Shown piece by piece: positions 9,386-18,583 of a stretch of DNA of 64,000 nt. The position numbers and the translations under genes were made by a program. Positions within the stretch are counted from its first letter, which is position 1, and every line of letters begins with the position of its first letter. The notes beneath the pieces were generated by a model that saw only the letters and a list, made by a program, of their open reading frames with translations, was not told the origin of the DNA and searched no databases. Source of the DNA: Arcanobacterium sp. (lineage in GTDB: Bacteria; Actinomycetota; Actinomycetes; Actinomycetales; Actinomycetaceae); NCBI GenBank assembly GCA_022768785.1, contig JALELI010000101.1:18637-82636 (forward strand), written 5' to 3'.

Positions 9386-9753
9386 AAATTGTTGCCACTG
9401 GAAATCCGCTGCGCACATCACGCTATGGCGCACCCCAAAAATGCACCCAAAGTAGCGGAAAACTGCAACGTATATACGACTGATGAGGCACTACAGCTAT
9501 GCGTTGCACATTGGGCTGCGCATAGCTCACAGCGCGCGCCAGCTTGCACAATTGCTCAAACCGCTGAACACCAGCGCTCACTATCTCCTTAGAATTATGG
9601 GGGCTGCGCGTTTTTCACGAAAGCACCTGAACCGCTTTGCTATCCTTGAACCAGCAGCTCATAGCCCTTATCTATAAGCTCATTAAATATAGCAGGAGGG
9701 CTAGTGCAGTGAGAGGCAAGCGATCAAAGCAAACAGCACACGGAAGGGCTTAC

Positions 9754-10803
9754 ATGAGTATCGACGTGGTGAACCTATACAAAAGCTTTGGAGCCACACA
9801 GGCGCTGGCAGGCATGAGTTTCACCGTACACGGTGGCAAACTCTTTGGTTTCGTAGGATCTAACGGCGCCGGAAAAACCACCACTATGCGTATCATGCTC
9901 GGCGTGCTCGATGCCGATTCTGGCGAAGTGCTAAGTGACGGCGCACCGCTCAGTTTTGAAGACCGCCGCAATTTCGGCTATATGCCCGAAGAGCGTGGCC
10001 TCTATCCCAAGATGAAAGTGGGCGAGCAGCTGATTTATCTCGCCCGTTTGCACGGGCTGAGCAGGGCAGACGCCACCGCTAAAATGGAATTTTGGACGGA
10101 GCGCCTCGGAGTGGCTGCGCGGCGCGGCGATCAAGTGCAGGCGCTCTCACTGGGCAACCAACAGCGCGTGCAGCTCGCTGCTGCCCTCATTCATGAGCCC
10201 ACGATCCTCATTCTCGATGAACCATTTTCCGGGCTCGATCCCATTGCGGTAGACGCCATGAGCTCCGTGCTCAAAGAAAAAGTGGCACAGGGAGCCACTG
10301 TGCTCTTTTCTTCACACCAACTGGATTTAGTGGAGCGGCTCTGCGATGAAGTGGGCATCTGCACTCACGGAAAAATCGTGGCAAACGGTACAATTGATCA
10401 ACTCCGCACCACGGCAGAGGTGTATTACGACGTTTCCACAGGTGAAGATTCTCGGCTGCTAGCTGGCTATCTATCCGGCTCAGCGCTGCGTGCAGATGAC
10501 GCCGCACGCACAGCTGGAGCACCGGCACTGCCGTATTTAGATACTCAGATTCTCAGCCCTCACCAAGTGCGAGTGAAGCTCCCCGCCGGAGTGAACGATC
10601 AAGATCTTTTGCGCGCCGCACTAAGCGTGGGCGCTGTGCACGGATTTGAGCGTTTCCGCCCGCATCTCAACGAGCTGTTTGCCAATGTGGTGAGCGCCGA
10701 GCCGAGCCCTGAGCCAGCCTCGGCAACACCACAGAAAAAATGGCGGTTCCTCAAAGGGAGGCACTCCGCCGCACCATCACTCCCGATCGATCAGGAGGCA
10801 TAA
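9754..10803 (+). CDS. ABC transporter ATP-binding protein (NatA-like)
   Basis: GFVGSNGAGKTTTMRIMLG Walker A, LSLGNQQRVQLAAALIHEPTILILDEPFSGLDP. Start at MSIDVVNLYKSFG. Confidence 0.93.
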   Translation: MSIDVVNLYKSFGATQALAGMSFTVHGGKLFGFVGSNGAGKTTTMRIMLGVLDADSGEVLSDGAPLSFEDRRNFGYMPEERGLYPKMKVGEQLIYLARLHGLSRADATAKMEFWTERLGVAARRGDQVQALSLGNQQRVQLAAALIHEPTILILDEPFSGLDPIAVDAMSSVLKEKVAQGATVLFSSHQLDLVERLCDEVGICTHGKIVANGTIDQLRTTAEVYYDVSTGEDSRLLAGYLSGSALRADDAARTAGAPALPYLDTQILSPHQVRVKLPAGVNDQDLLRAALSVGAVHGFERFRPHLNELFANVVSAEPSPEPASATPQKKWRFLKGRHSAAPSLPIDQEA

Positions 10804-10806
10804 TTT

Positions 10807-12042
10807 ATGGTTTCTCTCATCGCACAACGCGAATTTTCGGTGCTCATTCGTTCCAGAGCACACCAGGTGGCCATGATTCTAATTGCGGCCTTGATTCTGA
10901 TCGCTGGAGTGGTGATACGTTTTATTAACACCACGGATACCCCCGACGCTCCCAGCACTCCACCCACTGTAGCAGTGGCTGTGGAACAGCAGATGAGCGA
11001 ATACGCTGATGCCCTACCCAACGTGGTAGAAAAGAACCTCCCACAGGGAGGCAGCGAGCAGTGGGTGAAAGAGCAGACGGCAAAAGCAGATAATAGCGCA
11101 GACAAAACCGCTGCAGATACTATGTTTCTCGCACTCGGCGGAACTCCTGATAAACCACTGGTCTTCACCTCTGAGAGCACTTTCACCTCTCATTTTGGGA
11201 GTGCGGCTAACAGCATAATTTCTCAGGGGCTCGTGAACACCACTGTGGAAAAGATTCTCGGCACAGCTCTCACAGACGCCCAGAAAGCACAGCTCGGGCA
11301 AGCTCTCCATGCCACTCCGGTGGCCGTGCAAACAGAGAAAATGAGTGCCATGGAGCGCAATCCTATAGGCTACCTCGTGGGCGTGAGCACGCTAATGCTG
11401 CTGTTCTTTGCCGTAACGATCGGCACCAGCGCAATCTCGCAAGGAGTGGTGGAAGAAAAATCATCACGCGTGGTGGAGATCTTGGTGAGTTCCGTTCGCC
11501 CTCGCAAATTGCTGCTCGGAAAGGTTCTCGGCATCGGTGCGTTCGTGATGTTGGAGCTGGTGGTCTGGCTGCTCAGCGCGCTCGGCGCTGTTTTCATCAG
11601 CGGAATTCCAATTCCACAGCTACAAGTGAGCATGCTCTTCATCTGGGCATTTGTGTGGGTCGTGGTAGGCTTCTTCATCTTCGCCACACTCGTGGGCGGA
11701 ATAGCTGCAACGGTTTCTCGCCAAGAAGATCTGAGCGCCGTACAAACCCCCGTGATTTTTGGAATGCTTGTGCCCTTCTACTTGGCTATCTATCTCGTGC
11801 CTTTCCAAAGCGATGCGATCTACACCGTGGTGCTTTCGCTCATTCCTGGCTTCTCAAGCTTTATGATGCCAATGCGCCAAGGGCTAGGCCCAGTGCCTGC
11901 CTGGCAGCTCGCGCTCGCAGTCGTACTCGCAGTAGCAGCGATTCCCGCTTTCGCAGCAATCGCTGGCCGAATCTATCACAATTCGATTCTGCGTATGGGC
12001 AAGCGTGTGTCGCTCAAACAGGCTCTCGGAAAAGGAAAATGA
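10807..12042 (+). CDS. ABC-2 type permease (NatB-like)
   Basis: N-terminal TM, large extracytoplasmic domain, then SQGVVEEKSSRVVEILVSSVRPRKLLLGKVLGIG typical of NatB/YhaP-type permeases. 3 bp from the ATPase gene. Confidence 0.88.
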   Translation: MVSLIAQREFSVLIRSRAHQVAMILIAALILIAGVVIRFINTTDTPDAPSTPPTVAVAVEQQMSEYADALPNVVEKNLPQGGSEQWVKEQTAKADNSADKTAADTMFLALGGTPDKPLVFTSESTFTSHFGSAANSIISQGLVNTTVEKILGTALTDAQKAQLGQALHATPVAVQTEKMSAMERNPIGYLVGVSTLMLLFFAVTIGTSAISQGVVEEKSSRVVEILVSSVRPRKLLLGKVLGIGAFVMLELVVWLLSALGAVFISGIPIPQLQVSMLFIWAFVWVVVGFFIFATLVGGIAATVSRQEDLSAVQTPVIFGMLVPFYLAIYLVPFQSDAIYTVVLSLIPGFSSFMMPMRQGLGPVPAWQLALAVVLAVAAIPAFAAIAGRIYHNSILRMGKRVSLKQALGKGK

Positions 12043-12071
12043 GAGTTGAAGAATCGGCCATAAGCCACACA

Positions 12072-12129
12072 TGAGTGCGGAAGTGTGTTCCATCGAGTTT
12101 TCAGTGAGCGGTGTCGCTTCCCGCACTCA
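12072..12129. terminator. Probable bidirectional terminator between natB-like (+) and marR-like (-) genes
   Basis: tgagtgcgg ... ccgcactca inverted repeat in the convergent intergenic region. Confidence 0.45.
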
Positions 12130-12135
12130 CTCCAC

Positions 12136-12723
12136 TCACTCCATCTGATAAGCAGCATCGAGATCGGAGAGCATTGAACGCAAAAACACCGTGACCGTGG
12201 CGATATCCTCCGGCTCATAAGGGGCGAGCAGCTCCCGCTGCTTTTCCAGGAGCGATGCCATTGCTCTATCAGCGATTTGCACTCCTTTTTCAGTGGCTTG
12301 CACAATCACCACTCGTCCATCGTTTGGATCTCGCACCCGCTGCACGAGCCCTTGTGCTTCCAGACGATCAATGCGGTTGGTGATCGTGCCAGAAGAGACG
12401 AGAGTTTTCTGCATCAACTGCCCTGCTGTGAGCTGATGGCCATTCGTTTTTCGGCGCAGCTCAGTGAGCATTTCAAACTGCCAACTCTCTAAACCATATG
12501 CGGCAAACACCGTGCGGCGCAGGTGGTCGATATGGCGATCAAGGCGAAGTAGCCGCGAAAACACCGCGAGTGGCCGCGCGTCAAAATCCGGGCGCTGTAC
12601 CTCCCATTCGGTTACGATTGCATCCACATCGTCGCCCTGAGTGATAGCTTGAACTGTGCTGTGAAGATCGCGCTTCTCCTGCATCATTGCGGGAAGCTCT
12701 CCTGTTGAATTTACTAGTGTCAC
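12136..12723 (-). CDS. MarR-family transcriptional regulator
   Basis: LTAGQLMQKTLVSSGTITNRIDRLEAQGLVQRVRDPNDGRVVIVQATEKG winged-helix core. Confidence 0.92.
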   Translation of the reverse strand: MTLVNSTGELPAMMQEKRDLHSTVQAITQGDDVDAIVTEWEVQRPDFDARPLAVFSRLLRLDRHIDHLRRTVFAAYGLESWQFEMLTELRRKTNGHQLTAGQLMQKTLVSSGTITNRIDRLEAQGLVQRVRDPNDGRVVIVQATEKGVQIADRAMASLLEKQRELLAPYEPEDIATVTVFLRSMLSDLDAAYQME

Positions 12724-12735
12724 ACATATATATTA

Positions 12736-12747
12736 CTTGACATCAAG
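12736..12747. promoter_or_regulatory. Putative MarR operator
   Basis: cttga-ca-tcaag perfect palindrome (flanks tacttgacatcaagata), 13 bp upstream of the marR start codon. Confidence 0.6.
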
Positions 12748-13043
12748 ATACTATGCGGGAGATTGCTCGAACTGTATTTTGCTCTGTGCAGCCATTTTGC
12801 GTAGTTCAATTCTTTACAATAGCTCGAATACTTATTCGATCACCTGCTGGAATACATTTCCAAGGCATTGCTGCCTCTCCTGCTTCCGTAATATACACAT
12901 TCTTTGTGCTTCGCCCACGTATCACACCTGCCATCAGTGTGCTCGTCACCGCTATCAGCGGATTCATCAATCACTCACGTACACACTCGCCATCACACAC
13001 GCGCGATAACGCCCTAAGCGCCTAATATATCGCCGTCGCTCCC

Positions 13044-14039
13044 TCAGTCTTGTGCCGTCAGCACTCGTGCACCTGCCACCGGCCCGTGCGCTGCAACTGC
13101 ACTGAGCTCTGGAAACAGCTCAGCGAGCACCGCAGCAAGTGAATCTGTATTTTCTGGAGCGCACAACACTGCCACAGTGGGGCCAGAACCAGAGAGAATC
13201 ACACTAAAGATAGGAGGCAACTCTGCTCTAACCGCTCTGAGCTGTGGCTCTTCTCGCCAGCTTTCAGCGCCACTCCCTGAAACTGCTGCCACTGCACGCA
13301 AACGCTCGATGAGCTGAGCGATATCTGGGCGCAACCGAAACGCAGGAGGCTCCAGATCATTCACCATCAGAGCTCCCACTTCCGCCATATCTGATCTGGC
13401 CAGAGCCGCTTGCAACGCGCGTGTACTAGCAGGGGCAGTAGGGAGCACAGCACAATCAGATTCGCGCACCCGATCAAATTCTCGAAACACTTCCGGCGTG
13501 GATAACCCACGAGAATTAATGAGCATCACGAATCCGTGCTGCGCTCCTGCAGGCACACTGTGAAGCTGCTCACCGCGGTTCACCCCATGCGCCACTCCGC
13601 CTAAGAGCACAAAAGGCACATCTGAGCCAATTTCAGCTCCTATCTGGGTGAGTTCCTGATCGGTGAAGTGCAACTCCCACAGCGCATTGATAGCTACGAG
13701 TGCCGCTGCAGCATCTGCAGATCCGCCAGCCATTCCTCCCGCAATCGGAATGTGCTTGGTGATGCGCATGTGCACTCCGCGGCGCACACCAGAGCGGCAG
13801 TGCAGCGCTTGTGCTGCCCGCACCGCCAAATTGCTCGAATCTACTGGCAGTGAATCTCCTAGGCCAGGAGCAAATTCTAGTGAGATTTCCCCATCAGGAG
13901 CCTCCCACGCTTCGAGCTCTTCAAAAATATCGAGAGCCTCAAACACCGTGTCGAGCGGGTGAAATCCATCGCTGCGCGCAGCCCCCACTCGCAGCGCCAG
14001 GTTCACTTTTGCAGGAGCCACGGCCTTCACATATCGCAT
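13044..14039 (-). CDS. ispE: 4-diphosphocytidyl-2-C-methyl-D-erythritol kinase
   Basis: APAKVNLALRVGAARSDGFHPLDTVFEAL; HIPIAGGMAGGSADAAAALVA; SGSGPTVAVLC GHMP kinase motifs. Directly follows rsmA. Confidence 0.95.
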   Translation of the reverse strand: MRYVKAVAPAKVNLALRVGAARSDGFHPLDTVFEALDIFEELEAWEAPDGEISLEFAPGLGDSLPVDSSNLAVRAAQALHCRSGVRRGVHMRITKHIPIAGGMAGGSADAAAALVAINALWELHFTDQELTQIGAEIGSDVPFVLLGGVAHGVNRGEQLHSVPAGAQHGFVMLINSRGLSTPEVFREFDRVRESDCAVLPTAPASTRALQAALARSDMAEVGALMVNDLEPPAFRLRPDIAQLIERLRAVAAVSGSGAESWREEPQLRAVRAELPPIFSVILSGSGPTVAVLCAPENTDSLAAVLAELFPELSAVAAHGPVAGARVLTAQD

Positions 14040-14088
14040 GTAGCCAAGTGTATCGCGGGCACATCTTTACCAGGCCAAATCAATGGCT

Positions 14089-15321
14089 TTAAGAAGCGCC
14101 CTCCTGCAAACGCGCCCGAGCAATCGCCACAAAATCAGTGAGCGCTAGTTTTTCTCCGCGCAAGCGCGGATCCACTCCAGCTGCTCGTAGTATGTGCTCA
14201 GCTGCTCCAGTTGAGCCAGCCCACGTGGCCAGGGCACTGCGCAGCGTTTTTCGCCGCTGAGAAAAGGCAGCATCGATAACGGCAAACACTTGATCGCGCA
14301 GCCCTGCACAGAGCTCCATATACGGCGCGCCCACTAGATCTGCAGACACTCCGTGCGGATTGCCCCCAATGGCACCCCCACGCTCACCAGCCTCATCAGT
14401 GGGTTCGTGAGCTGCACCCGCATGGGCATTGGTGCCACCGTGAATACCAACACCAGATGTATGCGCCTCTGGAGCGCCTACACCAGACGCCTCTACATCA
14501 GATACGCCCGCAGCAGTGAGCTCTCGCTCCCTACTGCGGTGCAGTTCCACGTGCACCAGCGCGGAATCCACATTGGGTACTGGCCAAAACACGGTGCGTG
14601 AAATCTTTGCCCCGCGCCGCGCGTGGCCATACCACGCCAGCTTCGCGCTCGGCACTCCATACACTTTAGAGCCAGGGAGAGCAGCCAGCCGATCGGCCAC
14701 TTCTGCCTGCACCATCACGGTCACGTGCCGCAGTGATGGCAGTGCTGCCAGCAGCGTGAGCAGAATCGGCACAGCCACGTTGTACGGTAAATTTGCCACC
14801 ATATGTGTTGGCTCATAGAGCGATAGCGCTCTGTTCCCTGCCGTGGGGGCGCCCGCAGCCATATCGCCACTCACACTGTGTGTAGCCACTGCTCGCGGCA
14901 CCGCAAGCTGCTCGGGATTTTTAATGCTTAATGCATCAGCGCGTAGCACCGCAAAGCGGTTAGCTGCAGTCGGCTGATAAGTGCACACAGTGTTAGGCAG
15001 CGCCTCGGCAAGCACTGGATCAATTTCAATCGCAGAGACGACTGCTCCGGCTTCGAGTAAAGCGAGTGTAAGCGATCCGAGGCCGGGGCCTACTTCCACT
15101 ACGCGAGTGCCCGCCGTCACTCCACTATCTGCCACAATCTTTCGCACTGCAGCAGGCTCAATCACAAAGTTCTGCCCGAGAGTTTTTGTGGGGCGCACCC
15201 CGAGGCGCTCTGCCAGCTCACGGATCTGCACCGGCCCGAGCAAAGCCCCAGTTATAAGGGACTTTGGATCAGTACCACCCATTTGCAACCCAGAAGTTAT
15301 ACGCTCCAGCGTACCCACCAT
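14089..15321 (-). CDS. rsmA: 16S rRNA (adenine(1518)-N(6)/adenine(1519)-N(6))-dimethyltransferase
   Basis: RPTKTLGQNFVIEPAAVRKIV, VVEVGPGLGSLTLALLEAG, ANLPYNVAVPIL. Carries a low-complexity insert near residues 270-335. True start may be internal. Confidence 0.93.
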   Translation of the reverse strand: MVGTLERITSGLQMGGTDPKSLITGALLGPVQIRELAERLGVRPTKTLGQNFVIEPAAVRKIVADSGVTAGTRVVEVGPGLGSLTLALLEAGAVVSAIEIDPVLAEALPNTVCTYQPTAANRFAVLRADALSIKNPEQLAVPRAVATHSVSGDMAAGAPTAGNRALSLYEPTHMVANLPYNVAVPILLTLLAALPSLRHVTVMVQAEVADRLAALPGSKVYGVPSAKLAWYGHARRGAKISRTVFWPVPNVDSALVHVELHRSRERELTAAGVSDVEASGVGAPEAHTSGVGIHGGTNAHAGAAHEPTDEAGERGGAIGGNPHGVSADLVGAPYMELCAGLRDQVFAVIDAAFSQRRKTLRSALATWAGSTGAAEHILRAAGVDPRLRGEKLALTDFVAIARARLQEGAS

Positions 15322-16600
15322 AACGAGAGTTCACATAGCCATGTTGCCACTGAAGCGCCACCACTGGATCATTCCAATTCGGGCCAAGTTTCGAGCAGGG
15401 CAAAGCCTGCACCAAGCTGCATGCACCTGAAGAACCGTTGTAGGCGCTCGGATTCCAGCCAGATTCACGGCTCACAATGTAATCCACATAGCCCCAATCG
15501 GATTGCGGAATCCCAGCAGCCGCCATCCACTCCGTTTTTGTGCCAGACACCGTTCCTCGCGGAGCCGCTGATCCACCAGGAGCTGATGGCGAAGGCGCTG
15601 CAACACGAGTGCCCACTTGCACCACTTTATCTTTTGGAGCCTGAGTGATCGTTTCTAGCTGCACTTCGCGCTTAAATTCTTTCCCATCGCGATAGTAAAC
15701 GGTGGCGGTACGCATTCCAGCACCATTCACGCCTTCTTGCACAGTCTTAGTTTTTCCTTTATCAAGCTCACTCGTCTGCTCTTCACGGGTGGTGAAGGGG
15801 GCAGTGAATGGCTCGGTGACGGTTTTGGTGGTTACCCGCGCAACGGCGATTTTCATTCCATCTTTCACGGGAGCCGAGAGCGACACCGACACCTCATCGT
15901 TCGCCCCAAGATAAATACCCGCTTCGCTCAGCGCCTCACCCACAGTGTAGCCTTCACGAGCGGTGATAGTTTGCGCAGTTCCTCCCACAGTGACGGAGAT
16001 ACTCACGGTGTTTTCCACCGCAATTTTCTTATCCGCGGTCTGCGTTTGAGAAGCGGCGTTATCGGCCTGAACAGCAGCTACCTTTGATACTGGCACTGGT
16101 GAGCCGGTTGCCGCCATAGCCGCACCGGACACTCCGAGCATTGTGGTTACCAGCGCCGCAGTAGCCACGCGCGAGCGCGAGAACAAACCCGTAAATCGCC
16201 GCGGCGCTTCTACCGTAATCGAATCTACGCGCGCCGCCACAAGGCTTTCATTCATGTACTCTGCGTAATTAGTGTCTGCTCCGCACACTGAAGCTGACGG
16301 CGTCACACACAGCGCTAACGGCAGCGTGGTAGGTGCCACAGGCTCTTGATCTGCGCGCTGCTGCGCCTCACGAAGTGCACGGCGAACACCACGATACGAT
16401 GAGCTGCTCTCTTCACGATTTATTTCTTCGAGAACGCTAGCTAGCTCTGCACTATCGCCGGCTGCGCGCACACTGTGTTTTCCCACGTAATCTCCCAAAA
16501 TCTTCGCGCTGCTGCCTGCTACAAGCTGATGAGCTAGAAGCTTACGGCGGTGGCTGGCTTGCCACGGAAGCGGATCCTTTGGAGCGAACCTTCGGAGCAC
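15269..16600 (-). CDS. Secreted cell-wall hydrolase-like protein: DUF348/G5 domain plus C-terminal lysozyme-like domain (Rpf/aggregation-promoting-factor type)
   Basis: VSISVTVGGTAQTITAREGYTVGEALSEAGIYLG (DUF348), TEPFTAPFTTREEQTSELDKGKTKTVQEGVNGAG...YYRDGKE (G5), C-terminal WGYVDYIVSRESGWNPSAYNGSSGACSLVQALPCSKLG...WQHGYVNSRYGGYAGAYNFW. Precedes rsmA as in many actinobacteria. Confidence 0.88.
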   Translation of the reverse strand: MLRRFAPKDPLPWQASHRRKLLAHQLVAGSSAKILGDYVGKHSVRAAGDSAELASVLEEINREESSSSYRGVRRALREAQQRADQEPVAPTTLPLALCVTPSASVCGADTNYAEYMNESLVAARVDSITVEAPRRFTGLFSRSRVATAALVTTMLGVSGAAMAATGSPVPVSKVAAVQADNAASQTQTADKKIAVENTVSISVTVGGTAQTITAREGYTVGEALSEAGIYLGANDEVSVSLSAPVKDGMKIAVARVTTKTVTEPFTAPFTTREEQTSELDKGKTKTVQEGVNGAGMRTATVYYRDGKEFKREVQLETITQAPKDKVVQVGTRVAAPSPSAPGGSAAPRGTVSGTKTEWMAAAGIPQSDWGYVDYIVSRESGWNPSAYNGSSGACSLVQALPCSKLGPNWNDPVVALQWQHGYVNSRYGGYAGAYNFWVANGWY

Positions 16601-16755
16601 CCTTCCGCCACGCGATCGTTTCTTTTCCGCTACTGATTGTAATCAAAATGTTACAAAGCGCAAGATTTTCTACGATTCTCGTGGTTGCATTCACACGCAA
16701 GACTTTTAGCCATCTTTCACCTGAGCGCGCGATACACTATGGGTAGGAGGAAAAT

Positions 16756-18387
16756 ATGCCCGATTTATTAAACTCTCAGCCGAAAAAACGGCACCAGAGC
16801 AAAGCCCCTGCGCCTCAGCCGCACTTTTCCACTGGGCCTTTTCTTCTCCACACCCGCGATCCACAGATGCAACCGGGGAGCGCATTCTCCACCCCCAGTA
16901 GAGCTCATATCGCCCCCACTCTCTCCTCCACAGTGGCATCAGCTCGGCCACGCACGGCGCCACGCACGGCCGCTGCTAGTGCCCACCGCTCACGCACCCC
17001 GTCGCGCCCACAACGCCGACAGCTTTCATCTCGCCCCGCGCGCAGCAAGGCTCCAACAGGACCCAGCCAAAACACCCGCACAGCCCCCGCACGGCCAACC
17101 TCATCAGCTAAGAAATGGGGTGTTCTGCTGGTGGTGTTGCTCGTTCTGATCGGGCCCGGCTTCAGGGCTGCCAAAGTCTTAATGTGGCACGTGTTCGAGC
17201 CCCAATCCAGCTCTTCCAGCGCAGCTCTCAGCACTGCTAGCGACAAAAACAAAGCCTCTGATTTCAACTCAGAAGTGCGATCCGGCATCACTCCACGCGC
17301 AGCCGGTGCACCCGACCTCACCACCACACCAGTGCATGTGAATCCTAATGTGTGGCTCGATCCACGCTACGCCAATGGCGCCAAAAAAGTGGATCTCGGT
17401 GGTGAGTTTTTAGCTGCCGATTCGCAGCATCGTACTGCGCTCATTTTCAGCCCCCATGGCGGAGAACTCGTAGTGGATATCGCCACTCAAAAGCCAGCGC
17501 TCACACTTTCAGACAACGTGTTCTGTGAAGGCTTGGTGGCCTATGGAGATCGAGTGCCGTGCATCGAATCTCTCGCAAAAAGGCAATCACTTCTGCTTCT
17601 CGATCTCGCAACGCGCCAAATCCGCACTCTTGCCACCTGGGATCTCAAAGGTGACGCCAGCTACTTAACTCGCGTGGTGGCGATAGACGCGCACCGCATT
17701 TACACCACATCCGAGATCCGCAGCACCACCCTTGCAGCTTACGATATTGCCAGCGGTAAACGGCTGTGGACGCAGCGGACGCCACTTCGGTATCCGGAGT
17801 GCACGGTGCTCTCTGGACACCTCGGCTGTTGGGATAAATCGGGTAAATCTACCATTATTGAAGTGCGAGATCACAATACTGGACTCCCCACCATGAACTT
17901 ATCGCTCCCGAGCAATGCGAGATTCAACTGGCTGTGGGATGGCTTGGTGGCAGACAACGGCGCCAAGAACAACACCACGCTCTACTCCCTCAGTGGAGCT
18001 ACAGTAGGCACATTAAAAGGGGATTCTTTCCCCACCCAATTTACTAACAATAAGCTCTTTGAATCTGCGAGTGTGCATAGCAACCCATCGGTGTTGCATA
18101 CCGGCACCACCAGTGATGGCACCCTGCTTTACTGGAGCCGCTCAGGCCGTACGTATCTCTACCCCACACAACAGGAATTCCGCAGTCTGGAAGCCACCGG
18201 AAATACCGCAGATGGGGCACTGTTTTCTGCAGTGTCCCGAGATGGAAACGCTTCACGTACGCTGATTATCTCCAAGAAAGGCACCTTACTCACCACGATC
18301 AATGAGAAGCTCAAGCCCATGTGCGGTTTGCTTGTGGGAAGTGATTTCCACACTGTTTATCTCCCGATAGCCGATTCGGCCAGTTAG
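16756..18387 (+). CDS. Single-pass membrane protein with basic Pro/Ser/Arg-rich cytoplasmic N-terminus and extracytoplasmic PQQ-like beta-propeller
   Basis: RBS aggagg before ATG; about 120-aa basic disordered N-terminus, one TM (WGVLLVVLLVLIGPGF), then repeat-like sequence (AAYDIASGKRLWTQRTPL...). Confidence 0.7.
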   Translation: MPDLLNSQPKKRHQSKAPAPQPHFSTGPFLLHTRDPQMQPGSAFSTPSRAHIAPTLSSTVASARPRTAPRTAAASAHRSRTPSRPQRRQLSSRPARSKAPTGPSQNTRTAPARPTSSAKKWGVLLVVLLVLIGPGFRAAKVLMWHVFEPQSSSSSAALSTASDKNKASDFNSEVRSGITPRAAGAPDLTTTPVHVNPNVWLDPRYANGAKKVDLGGEFLAADSQHRTALIFSPHGGELVVDIATQKPALTLSDNVFCEGLVAYGDRVPCIESLAKRQSLLLLDLATRQIRTLATWDLKGDASYLTRVVAIDAHRIYTTSEIRSTTLAAYDIASGKRLWTQRTPLRYPECTVLSGHLGCWDKSGKSTIIEVRDHNTGLPTMNLSLPSNARFNWLWDGLVADNGAKNNTTLYSLSGATVGTLKGDSFPTQFTNNKLFESASVHSNPSVLHTGTTSDGTLLYWSRSGRTYLYPTQQEFRSLEATGNTADGALFSAVSRDGNASRTLIISKKGTLLTTINEKLKPMCGLLVGSDFHTVYLPIADSAS

Positions 18388-18583
18388 GCCGGCTAGATCG
18401 ATTAGGCAGTTGGCCTATCCGCAAAATTCCACACAAGATTCCATAGCTAGCTTCCACAAGTTCCGCATGCAGCTCCATAGGTGGTTCTGCATACCAGTTC
18501 CATAGGTGGCTAAGCACCACATGAGCAGGCGCTGCTTAGCTAGGGAGGCGCTGCGTGGCTAGAGAGTTTCCAGCAGCCGTAAC

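Noticed and set aside
9544-9554. ttgcacaattg as another PucR site
   Set aside because: No symmetric partner and no functional link to the GABA genes; treated as chance and used as a caveat.
12753-13025. 90-aa ORFs between marR and ispE
   Set aside because: No RBS, no recognisable motif; two overlapping frames of similar length indicate chance.
16601-16755. Possible c-di-AMP (ydaO) riboswitch before the rpf-like gene
   Set aside because: Such riboswitches often precede these genes in actinobacteria, but the leader is only about 150 bp and I could not find the conserved core; would need Infernal to decide.
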